Origin: Solirubrobacterales bacterium | GTDB taxonomy: Bacteria; Actinomycetota; Thermoleophilia; Solirubrobacterales; Solirubrobacteraceae | Reading direction: 5' to 3' | DNA length: 64,000 bases | Assembly: GCA_947474595.1 (NCBI GenBank) | Contig: CANJIV010000004.1 | Coordinates: 84,732 to 148,731, forward strand | Shown: in pieces, positions 41,359 to 49,339 of the stretch | Layout: each line of letters opens with the position of its first letter | How positions within the stretch are numbered: position 1 is the first letter of the stretch | Position numbers and translations under genes: made by a program | The notes under the pieces: generated by a model | Seen by the model: only the letters and a program-made list of their open reading frames with translations | Databases searched by the model: none | What the model was told of the DNA's origin: nothing

Positions 41359-42089
41359 GCACCATTAACCGACTCCACGGGCGTGCCGCCGACGCCTTGC
41401 GACCAACAACTATTGAACCTGGCTTCGTAGCGACTGCTACAGGGTCGGCCCTGATCACTGCTGGGATCACGCGAGTCATCTGCACGGCTTCGGTTCAAGA
41501 GAGCGTGCCGCGCTGGATGATGGGCTCCGGCCGTGGCTGGGTCACAGCCGAGTACGGGATGCTCCCCGCCTCGACCGGAGATCGCAAGCAACGCGACATC
41601 ACTAAGGGGCGAGCCGATGGCCGCACGGTAGAGATCCAGCGGCTAATTGGTCGCTCGCTACGCGGCGTGGTTGACTTTGACGCGCTGGGGGAGCGCACAA
41701 TCTACGTCGACTGCGACGTCCTCCAAGCCGACGGCGGCACACGCTGTGCTTCGATCACTGGTGGCTTCGTCGCCCTCGCCCTCGCCTGCGCCAAGATCCA
41801 AGAAGATGGTCGCCTTACTAAGTCTCCACTGAAGGGCTCGGTGGCGGCCGTCTCCTGCGGCATGGTCGACGGAAGCGCCCTGCTTGATCTCGACTACCCC
41901 GAGGACAGTTCGGCCGAGGTAGACGCCAACGTGGTTATGACTGGGGATGGCGGTCTCGTCGAAGTTCAAGCCACGGCAGAGCGCACGCCGCTGTCGCGAG
42001 CCAACCTAGACGACCTTCTCGCACTCGCAGGTGATGGGATCCAAGCGCTGCGCGTGCTGCAGGCCGAGGCCTTGGGCGTTAAGCCTTGA
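41355..42089 (+). CDS. rph: ribonuclease PH
   Basis: A 244-residue phosphorolytic 3'-to-5' exoribonuclease for tRNA 3' trimming. STINRLHGRAADALRPTTIE opens the protein, RWMMGSGRGWVTAEYGMLPA and KQRDITKGRADGRTVEIQRL are the phosphate and RNA-binding signatures, and ALLDLDYPEDS is near the C-terminal domain. ATG overlaps the murI stop (ATGA). The hexameric ring is typical of the family. Confidence 0.96.
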   Translation: MSTINRLHGRAADALRPTTIEPGFVATATGSALITAGITRVICTASVQESVPRWMMGSGRGWVTAEYGMLPASTGDRKQRDITKGRADGRTVEIQRLIGRSLRGVVDFDALGERTIYVDCDVLQADGGTRCASITGGFVALALACAKIQEDGRLTKSPLKGSVAAVSCGMVDGSALLDLDYPEDSSAEVDANVVMTGDGGLVEVQATAERTPLSRANLDDLLALAGDGIQALRVLQAEALGVKP

Positions 42090-42655
42090 GGCTCGTGCTC
42101 GCCTCACGTAACGACCACAAGCGCCTCGAATTCGCGCGCTTGATGACGGGCTATGTAATCGATCCGCTTGTTGATGAAGTTGAGCTCCCGCCTGAGACCG
42201 GTGCAACCTTCGCCGCCAATGCATTGGTCAAGGCTCAAGCCGCCGCCGAAGCTACCGGCGCGGCTTCGATCGCCGACGATTCAGGGATCGAAGCTGACGC
42301 GCTAGGCGGTGGGCCTGGCATACGCTCGGCACGTTTTGCTGGGGAGAACGCCACAGACGCCGAGAACCTTGCCAAGTTTCGACGAGAGGTACCTGCCGGG
42401 AGTGCGATCGCCTATGTCTGTGCGCTGGCTTTCGTTGATCCCGTAGCCAAAACAACACACGTAGTCGAGGGCCGTTGCCACGGGACAATGTCGAGCGACC
42501 CGCTAGGACAAAACGGCTTTGGCTATGACCCAATCTTCATCTTCAACGGTCAGCAAGACCGGCGTACGATGGCCCAGTTGAGCGACAGCGAAAAGGATGC
42601 CGTCAGCCACCGCGCAGAAGCAGTAAAAGATCTGATGAGATGGCTGACCAGCTGA
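42086..42655 (+). CDS. rdgB: non-canonical purine NTP pyrophosphatase (RdgB/HAM1)
   Basis: A 189-residue ITPase that removes dITP and XTP from the nucleotide pool. RLVLASRNDHKRLEFARLM begins the fold, DDSGIEADALGG and GFGYDPIF are the metal and base pocket motifs, and SHRAEAVKDL closes it. TTG start overlaps the rph stop (TTGA). The first base contact motif SRNDHK replaces the common TxNxxK with Ser, which is a usual variant. Confidence 0.93.
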   Translation: MRLVLASRNDHKRLEFARLMTGYVIDPLVDEVELPPETGATFAANALVKAQAAAEATGAASIADDSGIEADALGGGPGIRSARFAGENATDAENLAKFRREVPAGSAIAYVCALAFVDPVAKTTHVVEGRCHGTMSSDPLGQNGFGYDPIFIFNGQQDRRTMAQLSDSEKDAVSHRAEAVKDLMRWLTS

Positions 42656-43605
42656 CATCGAGGCCGGCGCTAACCGGCGCTAACCCGCGCAAGACCAGAG
42701 CGGCTGCGATCTCGATCGCCTCGAACACGATGCTGATTCTGCTCAAGATCGCCGCTGGTGCGATTACCGGCTCGGTAGCGATCATCAGCGAAGCGATGCA
42801 CTCCGGAATCGACCTTCTGGCGTCTGTGATCGCCTATCTCTCGGTTCGCAAGGCCGACGTGCCAGCCGACGACCTCCACCCTTACGGGCACCAGAAAGTC
42901 GAGAACCTAGCGGCGGCAATTGAGGGCATGCTGATCCTCGTAGGCGCCAGCGTAATCATCTACGAATCGATCCTGCGGCTGATCAACCCTGAACCAGTGG
43001 AATCGATCGGCCTTGGTATAGCTGTCATCGCTTTTTCTATGGTTGCCAACGTTGTGGTCTCAACCTTCTTACACATGCGCGCACGAGAGACGGAGTCTGC
43101 GGCGCTCCAAGGTGACGCATCGCATCTACGTACCGATGCCGTCACCTCTGGCGGCGTGCTGGTCGGACTCGCTTTGGTACAGATCACAGGAGCGGAGTGG
43201 ATCGATCCGGTTGTGGCCCTGCTGGTGGCCGGCGCCATCATCACGGCAGGCGTGAGAATCCTCGCTCGGTCTTCGCGCGTCTTAGTCGATGAGACGCTTC
43301 CAGATGAGGAGCTCGGGGCGATCCGCGAGGAAGTCATAGCTTTCGGGCCACGCGGCGTGGCTGGATTTCACAAACTCCGAGCGCGCCGAGCCGGAGCGTC
43401 GCGTTACGTTGACCTACACGTTCAGTTTAGGGCGCCGACAACACTTGAGTCCGCCCACGAGACAGCCCATGCGCTTCAAGACGCGATCCACGGACGCCTC
43501 CGTAACGCTGACGTACTGATCCACATTGAGCCAGAAGACCGGGTCAAGCCCGGTACAGAAATACCGGCCCAAACGCCACACTTAAGTGATCAGCCGCCTA
43601 CTTGA
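42640..43605 (+). CDS. cation diffusion facilitator (zinc/iron efflux) transporter
   Basis: A 321-residue CDF transporter with about six membrane helices and a cytoplasmic C-terminal domain. SGSVAIISEAMHSGIDLLAS type region has the HxxxD-like metal site, HPYGHQKVEN is the family motif, and SHLRTDAVTSGG gives the second HxxxD site. It exchanges divalent cations for protons. The start overlaps rdgB by 16 bp. The last eight bases overlap a small minus-strand gene. Metal specificity unknown. Confidence 0.9.
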   Translation: MADQLTSRPALTGANPRKTRAAAISIASNTMLILLKIAAGAITGSVAIISEAMHSGIDLLASVIAYLSVRKADVPADDLHPYGHQKVENLAAAIEGMLILVGASVIIYESILRLINPEPVESIGLGIAVIAFSMVANVVVSTFLHMRARETESAALQGDASHLRTDAVTSGGVLVGLALVQITGAEWIDPVVALLVAGAIITAGVRILARSSRVLVDETLPDEELGAIREEVIAFGPRGVAGFHKLRARRAGASRYVDLHVQFRAPTTLESAHETAHALQDAIHGRLRNADVLIHIEPEDRVKPGTEIPAQTPHLSDQPPT

Positions 43606-43774
43606 GATTGATCGCCGCGGCTGCTGCGACGGCCAGCGTGACCCCGCCGTAGCCCTGATAGTCAGAGATGAACAGCAGCACCGCGCCGACTAGGCACGCG
43701 ATTACTACGGTGAGCCATGCGATCCGGACAAGAGACACGTCGCGTATTCTCGCCCAGATGATCACCGAACGCAC
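43598..43774 (-). CDS. small membrane protein (58 residues)
   Basis: A short gene on the minus strand in what would otherwise be a 205-bp gap. From GTG at 43774 it reads MRSVIIWARIRDVSLVRI, then a hydrophobic helix (WLTVVIACLVGAVLLFI) and a second one (VTLAVAAAAAINL) to TAG at 43598-43600. AAGGCGA lies five bases before the GTG. The two-helix hairpin with a basic start suggests an integral membrane peptide. No function recognised. Confidence 0.55.
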   Translation of the reverse strand: MRSVIIWARIRDVSLVRIAWLTVVIACLVGAVLLFISDYQGYGGVTLAVAAAAAINLK

Positions 43775-43810
43775 ACTCGCCTTGATATCGCCACTCCAGA
43801 GGCGGGTCTA

Positions 43811-44155
43811 ATGACCCCAAAACTCACGCCTGAGATGGCCCTAGAGCACCTGCGCGCACTCTCGATCGATATTCGTGAGGGCGTGATCCTTAGCGCTACG
43901 GGAGTGGTTCTAGCTGGCAGTCACGCACTCGCCGGCCCAGCGCGCAACCTTCTCGCGGCAGCCTCCGACTACAAGCAAGTCGAGGTACGGACCCAGCGAG
44001 GCTACGTCTTCGGAGCACGCTCGATCGATCACGCACTGGCTGTCGTTACGCGGCGGAGCGCTCTACCCGCGACCATCTTCTATGACCTAACGACAGTCCT
44101 AGAACAGCTCGGCGGACCTAGGCCCAGCACCGCAACACGTGCGGTTCCGCGATGA
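43811..44155 (+). CDS. roadblock/LC7-like small protein
   Basis: 114 residues with EGVILSATGVVLAGSHALAG (about 23-42), YVFGARSIDHALAVVTRRSA and a C-terminal helix FYDLTTVLEQL. The order of strands resembles a roadblock/LC7 domain, which in bacteria often partners small GTPases or dimerises. It could also be an unrelated conserved actinobacterial protein. ATG follows the divergent small membrane gene; the next gene overlaps by four bases. Confidence 0.65.
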   Translation: MTPKLTPEMALEHLRALSIDIREGVILSATGVVLAGSHALAGPARNLLAAASDYKQVEVRTQRGYVFGARSIDHALAVVTRRSALPATIFYDLTTVLEQLGGPRPSTATRAVPR

Positions 44156-44403
44156 CCGACAGGTGGTCGATTCAGCGGATTAGTGGCGCAATTGATGGCG
44201 CTGGACGGACACTCCGTCGTGCCTTCGCCGATCGCGAGAATCGCGTTCGACTCTACGATGAACACGGCCACGCAGCCACGCTTGATATTGCCGACGAGCC
44301 GGCGCGAACGGTTCTTGAGGAGGCTACTGCGATGATCGACGTTGTCGACTCCGCTGGGCCCAAGCCGATCCGCGCGCAGGGTCGTGGAACCGACCCCCAG
44401 TAG
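44152..44403 (+). CDS. hypothetical protein
   Basis: 83 residues, charged: RTLRRAFADRENRVRLYDEH then GHAATLDIADEPARTVLEEA. ATG overlaps the roadblock-like gene by four bases, so it is translated with it. No family recognised and no membrane segment. The Pro/Arg-rich tail looks unstructured. Possibly a partner of the roadblock-like protein. Confidence 0.65.
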   Translation: MTDRWSIQRISGAIDGAGRTLRRAFADRENRVRLYDEHGHAATLDIADEPARTVLEEATAMIDVVDSAGPKPIRAQGRGTDPQ

Positions 44404-44574
44404 GAGTCAAGCCAGAGATCTCAAGCGTGAACTGACTCTCCAGAGCAGCCTTTGTGCGGCCGACAAAACTTTCAACGATTCGGTTCTCTTCGCTTCTAAC
44501 GGCGATACCGGGGCTAATACGTCCGCGTCCGTTGTTAGCTTCTCCGTCATTGCCCAACGTAAAAGGAGGATTCA

Positions 44575-44850
44575 GTGACGAAGTCTGAGTTTGTCGACAA
44601 TGTCCACGAGAAGATGGGCGGCAGCAAAAAGGACGCTGAGGCTGCGGTTGACGCAGTCATGGAAACGATCACCGATGCGCTTAAGCGCGGCAGTGACGTA
44701 GCACTGACGGGGTTCGGCAAGTTCCACGTCGCTCACCGCAACGCACGTGAAGGAAAGCACCCGCGCACCGGGGCTCCGCTCCACATTCCAGCCACCAAGG
44801 TTCCGCGCTTCACGGCCGGCGCCAAGCTCAAGACAGCAGTCAAGGGCTAA
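44575..44850 (+). CDS. hup: HU family DNA-binding protein
   Basis: 91 residues, a complete HU/IHF-type nucleoid protein: TKSEFVDNVHEKMGGSKKDA at the start, DVALTGFGKFHVAHRNAREG and HPRTGAPLHIPATKVPRFTA for the DNA-bending arm, and a C-terminal KTAVKG. AAAGGAGGATTCA before GTG is the strongest ribosome site in the window. No Lys-Ala-rich tail as in mycobacterial or streptomycete long HU forms. A strong terminator follows. Confidence 0.95.
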   Translation: MTKSEFVDNVHEKMGGSKKDAEAAVDAVMETITDALKRGSDVALTGFGKFHVAHRNAREGKHPRTGAPLHIPATKVPRFTAGAKLKTAVKG

Positions 44851-44861
44851 CTAATTCCCAA

Positions 44862-44897
44862 CACGGGTGCGGTGTCCAAACGGACATCGCACCCGTG
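44862..44897 (+). terminator. strong hairpin after HU gene
   Basis: CACGGGTGCGGTGTCC and GGACATCGCACCCGTG form a 16-bp stem with one G-U pair and an AAAC loop, starting 12 bases after the HU stop codon. Confidence 0.82.
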
Positions 44898-44901
44898 CTA
44901 G

Positions 44902-44929
44902 TTGGTAGTTCACCAGCCGCGAGTATGAT
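44902..44929 (+). promoter_or_regulatory. promoter for LysM/dacF operon
   Basis: TTGGTA (44902-44907), 16-bp spacer and TATGAT (44924-44929). The start site would be near 44936, three bases before ATG 44939, giving an almost leaderless mRNA. Confidence 0.6.
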
Positions 44930-44938
44930 TGGCACCGC

Positions 44939-45262
44939 ATGCAAAGCCGAATTCCTGGGCGTATTTTCGCTCCCCTAGCTTTGATAGCAGTGGCTCTGGC
45001 GGTGGTGTTATTGGTCTCTATGACCAGCGGCTCGCAGAAATCTTCGCCTGCTGCGGCGACGACCGCGCCCAAGCAGCAGACAACGGTCAAGAGTGTCGCT
45101 TCGCCGACTGGAAAAACCAAGGTCTACGTGGTTAGAAAAGGCGACCTGCTGTCAACCATCGCCGAGAAGCTTGGCATGACGGTTGCACAGATCGAAGCAC
45201 TTAATCCTGATCTAGACCCACAGACGCTGATCCCTGGGCAGAGCATCAAGATAGGTCCGTGA
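44939..45262 (+). CDS. LysM-domain envelope protein
   Basis: 107 residues. An N-terminal hydrophobic segment (IFAPLALIAVALAVVLLVS, about 7-25) anchors or exports it, a Thr/Gln linker follows, and a single LysM domain (VYVVRKGDLLSTIAEKLGMT to PGQSIKIGP, about 61-106) binds peptidoglycan N-acetylglucosamine. GTGA overlap with the D,D-carboxypeptidase shows shared translation and a cell-wall job. Confidence 0.9.
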   Translation: MQSRIPGRIFAPLALIAVALAVVLLVSMTSGSQKSSPAAATTAPKQQTTVKSVASPTGKTKVYVVRKGDLLSTIAEKLGMTVAQIEALNPDLDPQTLIPGQSIKIGP

Positions 45263-46509
45263 GCAGGATCGTGGGTAGTGGCGGCGGCGCGATCGCCCGT
45301 CGCGTAGTCCTGATAAGTGGACTCTTGCTCATGGCTCCATCAGCGTCGGCGCTCGCTGCGGCTGTCCCCAAAATCGACGCTGACGCCGCGATTGTCCTCG
45401 AGGCATCTACCGGCCAAGTCGCCTACGCAAAGCGGCCGAACCAGCGGCTGGCGATCGCCAGCACGACGAAGCTAATGACCGCATTACTAACGCTTGAGCG
45501 CGGCGGCCTAAACGATCTCTTCACCGCTTCGGCATACAAGGGAGAGGCAGACGAATCGAAGTTAGGCTTGGCGGCTGGCGAACAGATGACGGTCGCCGAT
45601 CTGCTTCGTTCGCTGCTGCTGGTTAGCGCCAACGATGGTGCGATCGACCTGGCTAGCGGGGTGTCGGGGTCGGTGTCTGCATTCGTAGCTGCGATGAACG
45701 CACGAGCGCACCAGCTCGGACTGCGCAACACCAACTACGCCAACCCAATCGGGCTAGACGATCCGGCGAACTACTCAACGGCTGCCGACCTCGCCAAGCT
45801 CGCAATCATCTTGCGGCGCAATCCGCTGTTCCGCAAGATTGTTGATCAGGAGAGCATCCGCCTGCAGAGTGGGAAACAGTCACGCAAAATCACTAACACC
45901 AACGACCTACTCGGCGTTTGGCCCGCAGTAAACGGCGTCAAGACCGGCCACACGGATGCCGCGGGATATGTGTTGGTAGGTTCGGCCACACAAAATGGAA
46001 TCACCGTCGTCAGTGTGGTCTTGGGTGACCCCAGCAAGGCAGCTCGCGACGCCGACACGCTCGCGCTGCTGCACTATGGGCTCTCGCAGTTTCGCAATGT
46101 AACCCCAGTTCAGCGCGGAGATCACCTTGCTACAACCAAGGTTAAGTACCGCAACGAAGAGAAGATCGCGCTAATCGCTAGCGCATCGGTTCACCGCGTA
46201 GTTCGCCGTGGTGCCAAGGTGGCGGTCTCGGTGATTGGAGTACCAGAGCAGCTTCAAGGCCCGCTGGCGGCCCGGACTCAGGAGGCAACGGTGGTAATTA
46301 GCATCTCCGGGCGGGTGACCGCGCGCGTCGCCCTATTAACAGCTTCGGCTGTTCCCGCTATCGGAATCGGCGAACGGACGCTAGGCTTCCTGCTCAAGCC
46401 AGCGCCTCTGGCTGTTATCGCCGTAGTTCTAATTGGGCTTGTCATGCTTGTGCGCTTAATACGTAACCGCAGACGGCGTCAGAAGGCCAGCGAAAGTCAA
46501 CTAACTTGA
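45259..46509 (+). CDS. D-alanyl-D-alanine carboxypeptidase (DacF/PBP5-like, S11)
   Basis: A 416-residue penicillin-binding protein trimming pentapeptides. Signal peptide at residues about 14-34; IASTTKLMTALL has the SxxK nucleophile, SANDGA the SxN motif and NGVKTGHTDAAGY the KTG motif. A C-terminal membrane helix (PLAVIAVVLIGLVMLVRLI) followed by Arg/Lys tethers it. GTG overlaps the LysM gene. The kinase gene overlaps its stop by four bases. Confidence 0.92.
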   Translation: MSRIVGSGGGAIARRVVLISGLLLMAPSASALAAAVPKIDADAAIVLEASTGQVAYAKRPNQRLAIASTTKLMTALLTLERGGLNDLFTASAYKGEADESKLGLAAGEQMTVADLLRSLLLVSANDGAIDLASGVSGSVSAFVAAMNARAHQLGLRNTNYANPIGLDDPANYSTAADLAKLAIILRRNPLFRKIVDQESIRLQSGKQSRKITNTNDLLGVWPAVNGVKTGHTDAAGYVLVGSATQNGITVVSVVLGDPSKAARDADTLALLHYGLSQFRNVTPVQRGDHLATTKVKYRNEEKIALIASASVHRVVRRGAKVAVSVIGVPEQLQGPLAARTQEATVVISISGRVTARVALLTASAVPAIGIGERTLGFLLKPAPLAVIAVVLIGLVMLVRLIRNRRRRQKASESQLT

Positions 46510-47465
46510 TCATCACCGTCACCCTTAACGCAGCAATCGATAGGACTCTGTCGGTGCCTAACCTTAGGCTCGGCCGCCGCCATCGCAGCATTGAACAGAC
46601 GACCTTGCCCGGCGGCAAAGGCGTCAATATCGCCCGGGCCCTCAAGCGCTTGGGCCGACCAGTGATCGCCACAGGGTTCGCAGGCGGGCCAACCGGGACC
46701 CGTATTGTCGAAGCTCTCACGGGGGAGTCGATCCTTAATGACTTCGTCCGTATCGCGGAGGAGTCGCGCACGAACATGTCTGTCTTGGACCCGACCAACG
46801 GGCAGCAGACCGAAATCAACGAACGTGGCCCCAACGTCACCCCACAGGAGGTGGAGCTCTTCGTTGACAAGCTGCTGTACTTAGCTCAGGGCGCACGGAT
46901 GTGTGTCTTTGCAGGCAGCTTGCCCCACGGCGTAGAGCCGGACCTCTACGCCCGTCTGATTCGTGAGCTTCACAAGATGGGCGTTCACTCGCTAATCGAC
47001 AGCGACGGCGACCCACTTCAACACGCCGTGCGTGCTGGCCCAGAGGTTGTCTCCCCTAACGCTCAAGAGGCAGAAGAGCTCGTTGACCACGAGTTCAATG
47101 ACGATGACGACCGCGTCCTCGGCGTACATAAATTAGCCCAAATGGGAGCACGTGAGGCGATCATGACCGTCGCTGACGGCTGCTTCGCGCGAGTTCTTGA
47201 GAGCGGCTCGCCAGCCGTCTACCGTGTCAGCATCAAGCCGCAAGAGGCGCGCGCGGCCGTTGGCTCAGGGGACGCCTTTCTCGCCGGATACGCTGCCGCC
47301 CGCTACGTCGGCAAGGAGCCACTCGACTGCCTTAAATACGGCGTCGCATGTGGTGCTGAATCTACCCAACACTTCGGCGCTGGGGTAATTGAGCCGCACG
47401 CCGTCGAGCGCATCCTCGCCGACGTCGAGACGGTCAAGTTGGAGCTTCCGGTTAACGCCTCCTAA
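46506..47465 (+). CDS. PfkB-family hexose-phosphate kinase (1-phosphofructokinase-like)
   Basis: A 319-residue sugar kinase. IITVTLNAAIDRTLSV starts the 1-PFK/tagatose-6-P kinase group, LPGGKGVNIARALKRLG is the first PfkB signature and AAVGSGDAFLAGYAAARY holds the catalytic Asp and anion hole. It phosphorylates fructose-1-P, tagatose-6-P or a related sugar phosphate with ATP. TTG overlaps the dacF stop. No PTS or sugar transporter is adjacent, so the true substrate is unclear. Confidence 0.88.
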   Translation: MIITVTLNAAIDRTLSVPNLRLGRRHRSIEQTTLPGGKGVNIARALKRLGRPVIATGFAGGPTGTRIVEALTGESILNDFVRIAEESRTNMSVLDPTNGQQTEINERGPNVTPQEVELFVDKLLYLAQGARMCVFAGSLPHGVEPDLYARLIRELHKMGVHSLIDSDGDPLQHAVRAGPEVVSPNAQEAEELVDHEFNDDDDRVLGVHKLAQMGAREAIMTVADGCFARVLESGSPAVYRVSIKPQEARAAVGSGDAFLAGYAAARYVGKEPLDCLKYGVACGAESTQHFGAGVIEPHAVERILADVETVKLELPVNAS

Positions 47466-47525
47466 CAACGGCTTCGCGTACCGCCTAGTCCCCTGCCTCA
47501 CAATCACCGTTTTCCACGCTAAATA

Positions 47526-47552
47526 AGAATGAACCTCATTCTCTGATAGATT
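47526..47552 (+). promoter_or_regulatory. candidate Zur operator and -10 for zinc transporter
   Basis: AGAATGA-ACC-TCATTCT (47526-47542) is a perfect 17-bp inverted repeat of the AATGA/TCATT kind used by Fur/Zur repressors. TAGATT (47547-47552) follows as -10, placing the start site four bases before ATG 47563, so the repressor would cover the spacer and -35. Confidence 0.62.
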
Positions 47553-47562
47553 GAGCGCCATC

Positions 47563-49338
47563 ATGCTGGAGCCGTTCACCCTCCCCTTTGTTCAGCGCGC
47601 CCTGATTGAGGTCCTTATCTTGGCTGTCGGAGCTGGACTGCTAGGCACTTGGATCGTGCTGCGTGGGATCGCCTTCTACGCCCACGGCGTTGGCACTGCC
47701 TCCTTCCCAGGGCTCGTACTTGCGGAGGGGCTTGGGTTTGCGGCAGCACTCGGCGCACTCGGCACGGCGGGCATCTTTGCGATCGGCGTGACTGCTCTAC
47801 ACGGCCGGCGGCGTACCGGATATGACAGCCTCACTGCGTTGGTCTTGGTTGGCTGTCTTGCAATCGGAGTAATCCTCGCCAGCGACGTCTTCAGATCGGG
47901 CGCGAGCATCGAAACGCTCTTATTTGGAAGCCTGCTGCTGATCTCATGGCAGGATGTCGCAATCGCAGCAGCAGCAACGGTCTGTGCTGTGGCGGGATCT
48001 CTCGTACTGGGCCATAGGTGGATGGCGGCGGGCTTTGACCCCGAGAGCGCCACCGCCCTAGGACTACGCTCCAAGGTCCCTGAATTCGTGCTGCTGGCCC
48101 TGATCGCGCTCGCCACCGTCTCGGCGCTGTCTGCCGTCGGCGCGCTACTGGCCACGGCGCTCTTCGTTGTGCCTGCCGCAACCACGCGCCTCTGGACGTC
48201 ACGTATGCGCTCATGGCAGATCTCGACGGTAGCGCTGGTAGCAGTCGAGGCGACGGCTGGACTGTGGCTCTCTGTCAAGACCGACGCTCCTCCAGGGGCG
48301 ACGATCGGCGTCCTTGCTGGCGTCGTATTCGCCGCGGCAGCGTTGACCCGTGCGCTGCCCAATCAGCTTCGACGCCACGCTCCGGTCGCCGCGAGCCTCG
48401 CGCTCCTAGCTATCGTCGGTATTGGCTGCGGTAGCAGCGATGCAGGGTCCAACGCTGCAGCCAGTGGCTCCGCTGCGCCGATTGTTGTGGTCGCGGCCAC
48501 AACTCAGATCGGCGATCTCGTCACTGTGGTGGGAGGCAGCGAAGTCAAGGCCTCGACAATTCTCAAGCCCAATAGCGATCCCCACGACTACGAGCCGCGG
48601 CCCAGCGACGTCCAGGCTACAGCCGACGCCAAGCTAGTTTTTGTCAACGGCGACAACCTCGACGCCTGGATGGAAAAGATCGTCAACGAGTCTGGAAGCG
48701 ACGCTAAGACCATCGACCTAAGTCTCGGCTTGCCCGTCAAGCTACCAGGTGAATCTGAGGGCGCCGGAGCATCGAAATTCGATCCCCATTGGTGGCACGA
48801 CCCGACGAACGCCGAAGCGGCCGTCTTGGAGATTCGCGATTCGTTGGTGGCTGTGGATCCGAGTGCTAAATCTTCATTTGACGCCAACGCAGATGCCTAT
48901 CTGAGAAAGCTCGCGGTGCTTAAAGCCAGTATCACGGCCTGCATCGAGAAGATCCCCAGCGCCGATCGCAAACTAGTTACCGACCACGACGCTTTTAACT
49001 ACTTCGCCACTGCGTTTGGGATCGAGTTGATCGGAGCGATAATCCCCTCCCAAGCTACCCAAGCTGCACCGTCGGCCGGTGACTTGGCCCAGCTCAGCAA
49101 GCTAATCGAGTCCGAAAACGTCAAAGCCGTCTTCCCGGAGAGCTCACTTAGTCCCAAGCTCGCCGACGCGATCGCTCAACAGACCGGGGCCACGTCTAAG
49201 TACACCCTCTACGCCGACACACTTGGGGCCGCTGGGTCGACCGCGACCACCTACTTAACAATGATGGCCGCCAACGCCGATGCAGTCGTGCGTGGACTAA
49301 GCGGTGGGCGCCAGAGCTGTTCGATTGCGGGGCTTTGA
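47563..49338 (+). CDS. fused zinc ABC permease (ZnuB-like) and substrate-binding protein (ZnuA-like)
   Basis: 591 residues from ATG 47563 (TTG at 47551 is possible). Residues 1-275 form an ABC-3 family permease with about eight helices (LLGTWIVLRGIAFYAHGVGT, LFVVPAATTRLW). Then RRHAPVAASLALLAIVGIGC resembles a lipoprotein signal with Cys about 289, followed by a complete ZnuA-type binding domain with His ligands in NSDPHDYEP, FDPHWWHDP and VTDHDAFNY. No His-rich loop. If signal peptidase II cuts before the Cys, one mRNA would give two proteins. ATPase and second permease follow. Confidence 0.88.
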   Translation: MLEPFTLPFVQRALIEVLILAVGAGLLGTWIVLRGIAFYAHGVGTASFPGLVLAEGLGFAAALGALGTAGIFAIGVTALHGRRRTGYDSLTALVLVGCLAIGVILASDVFRSGASIETLLFGSLLLISWQDVAIAAAATVCAVAGSLVLGHRWMAAGFDPESATALGLRSKVPEFVLLALIALATVSALSAVGALLATALFVVPAATTRLWTSRMRSWQISTVALVAVEATAGLWLSVKTDAPPGATIGVLAGVVFAAAALTRALPNQLRRHAPVAASLALLAIVGIGCGSSDAGSNAAASGSAAPIVVVAATTQIGDLVTVVGGSEVKASTILKPNSDPHDYEPRPSDVQATADAKLVFVNGDNLDAWMEKIVNESGSDAKTIDLSLGLPVKLPGESEGAGASKFDPHWWHDPTNAEAAVLEIRDSLVAVDPSAKSSFDANADAYLRKLAVLKASITACIEKIPSADRKLVTDHDAFNYFATAFGIELIGAIIPSQATQAAPSAGDLAQLSKLIESENVKAVFPESSLSPKLADAIAQQTGATSKYTLYADTLGAAGSTATTYLTMMAANADAVVRGLSGGRQSCSIAGL

Positions 49339-49339
49339 G

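Noticed and set aside
47676..48362. 228-codon minus-strand open frame over the zinc permease
   Set aside because: Antisense shadow; low-complexity Ala/Thr/Ser/Pro protein, no ribosome site.
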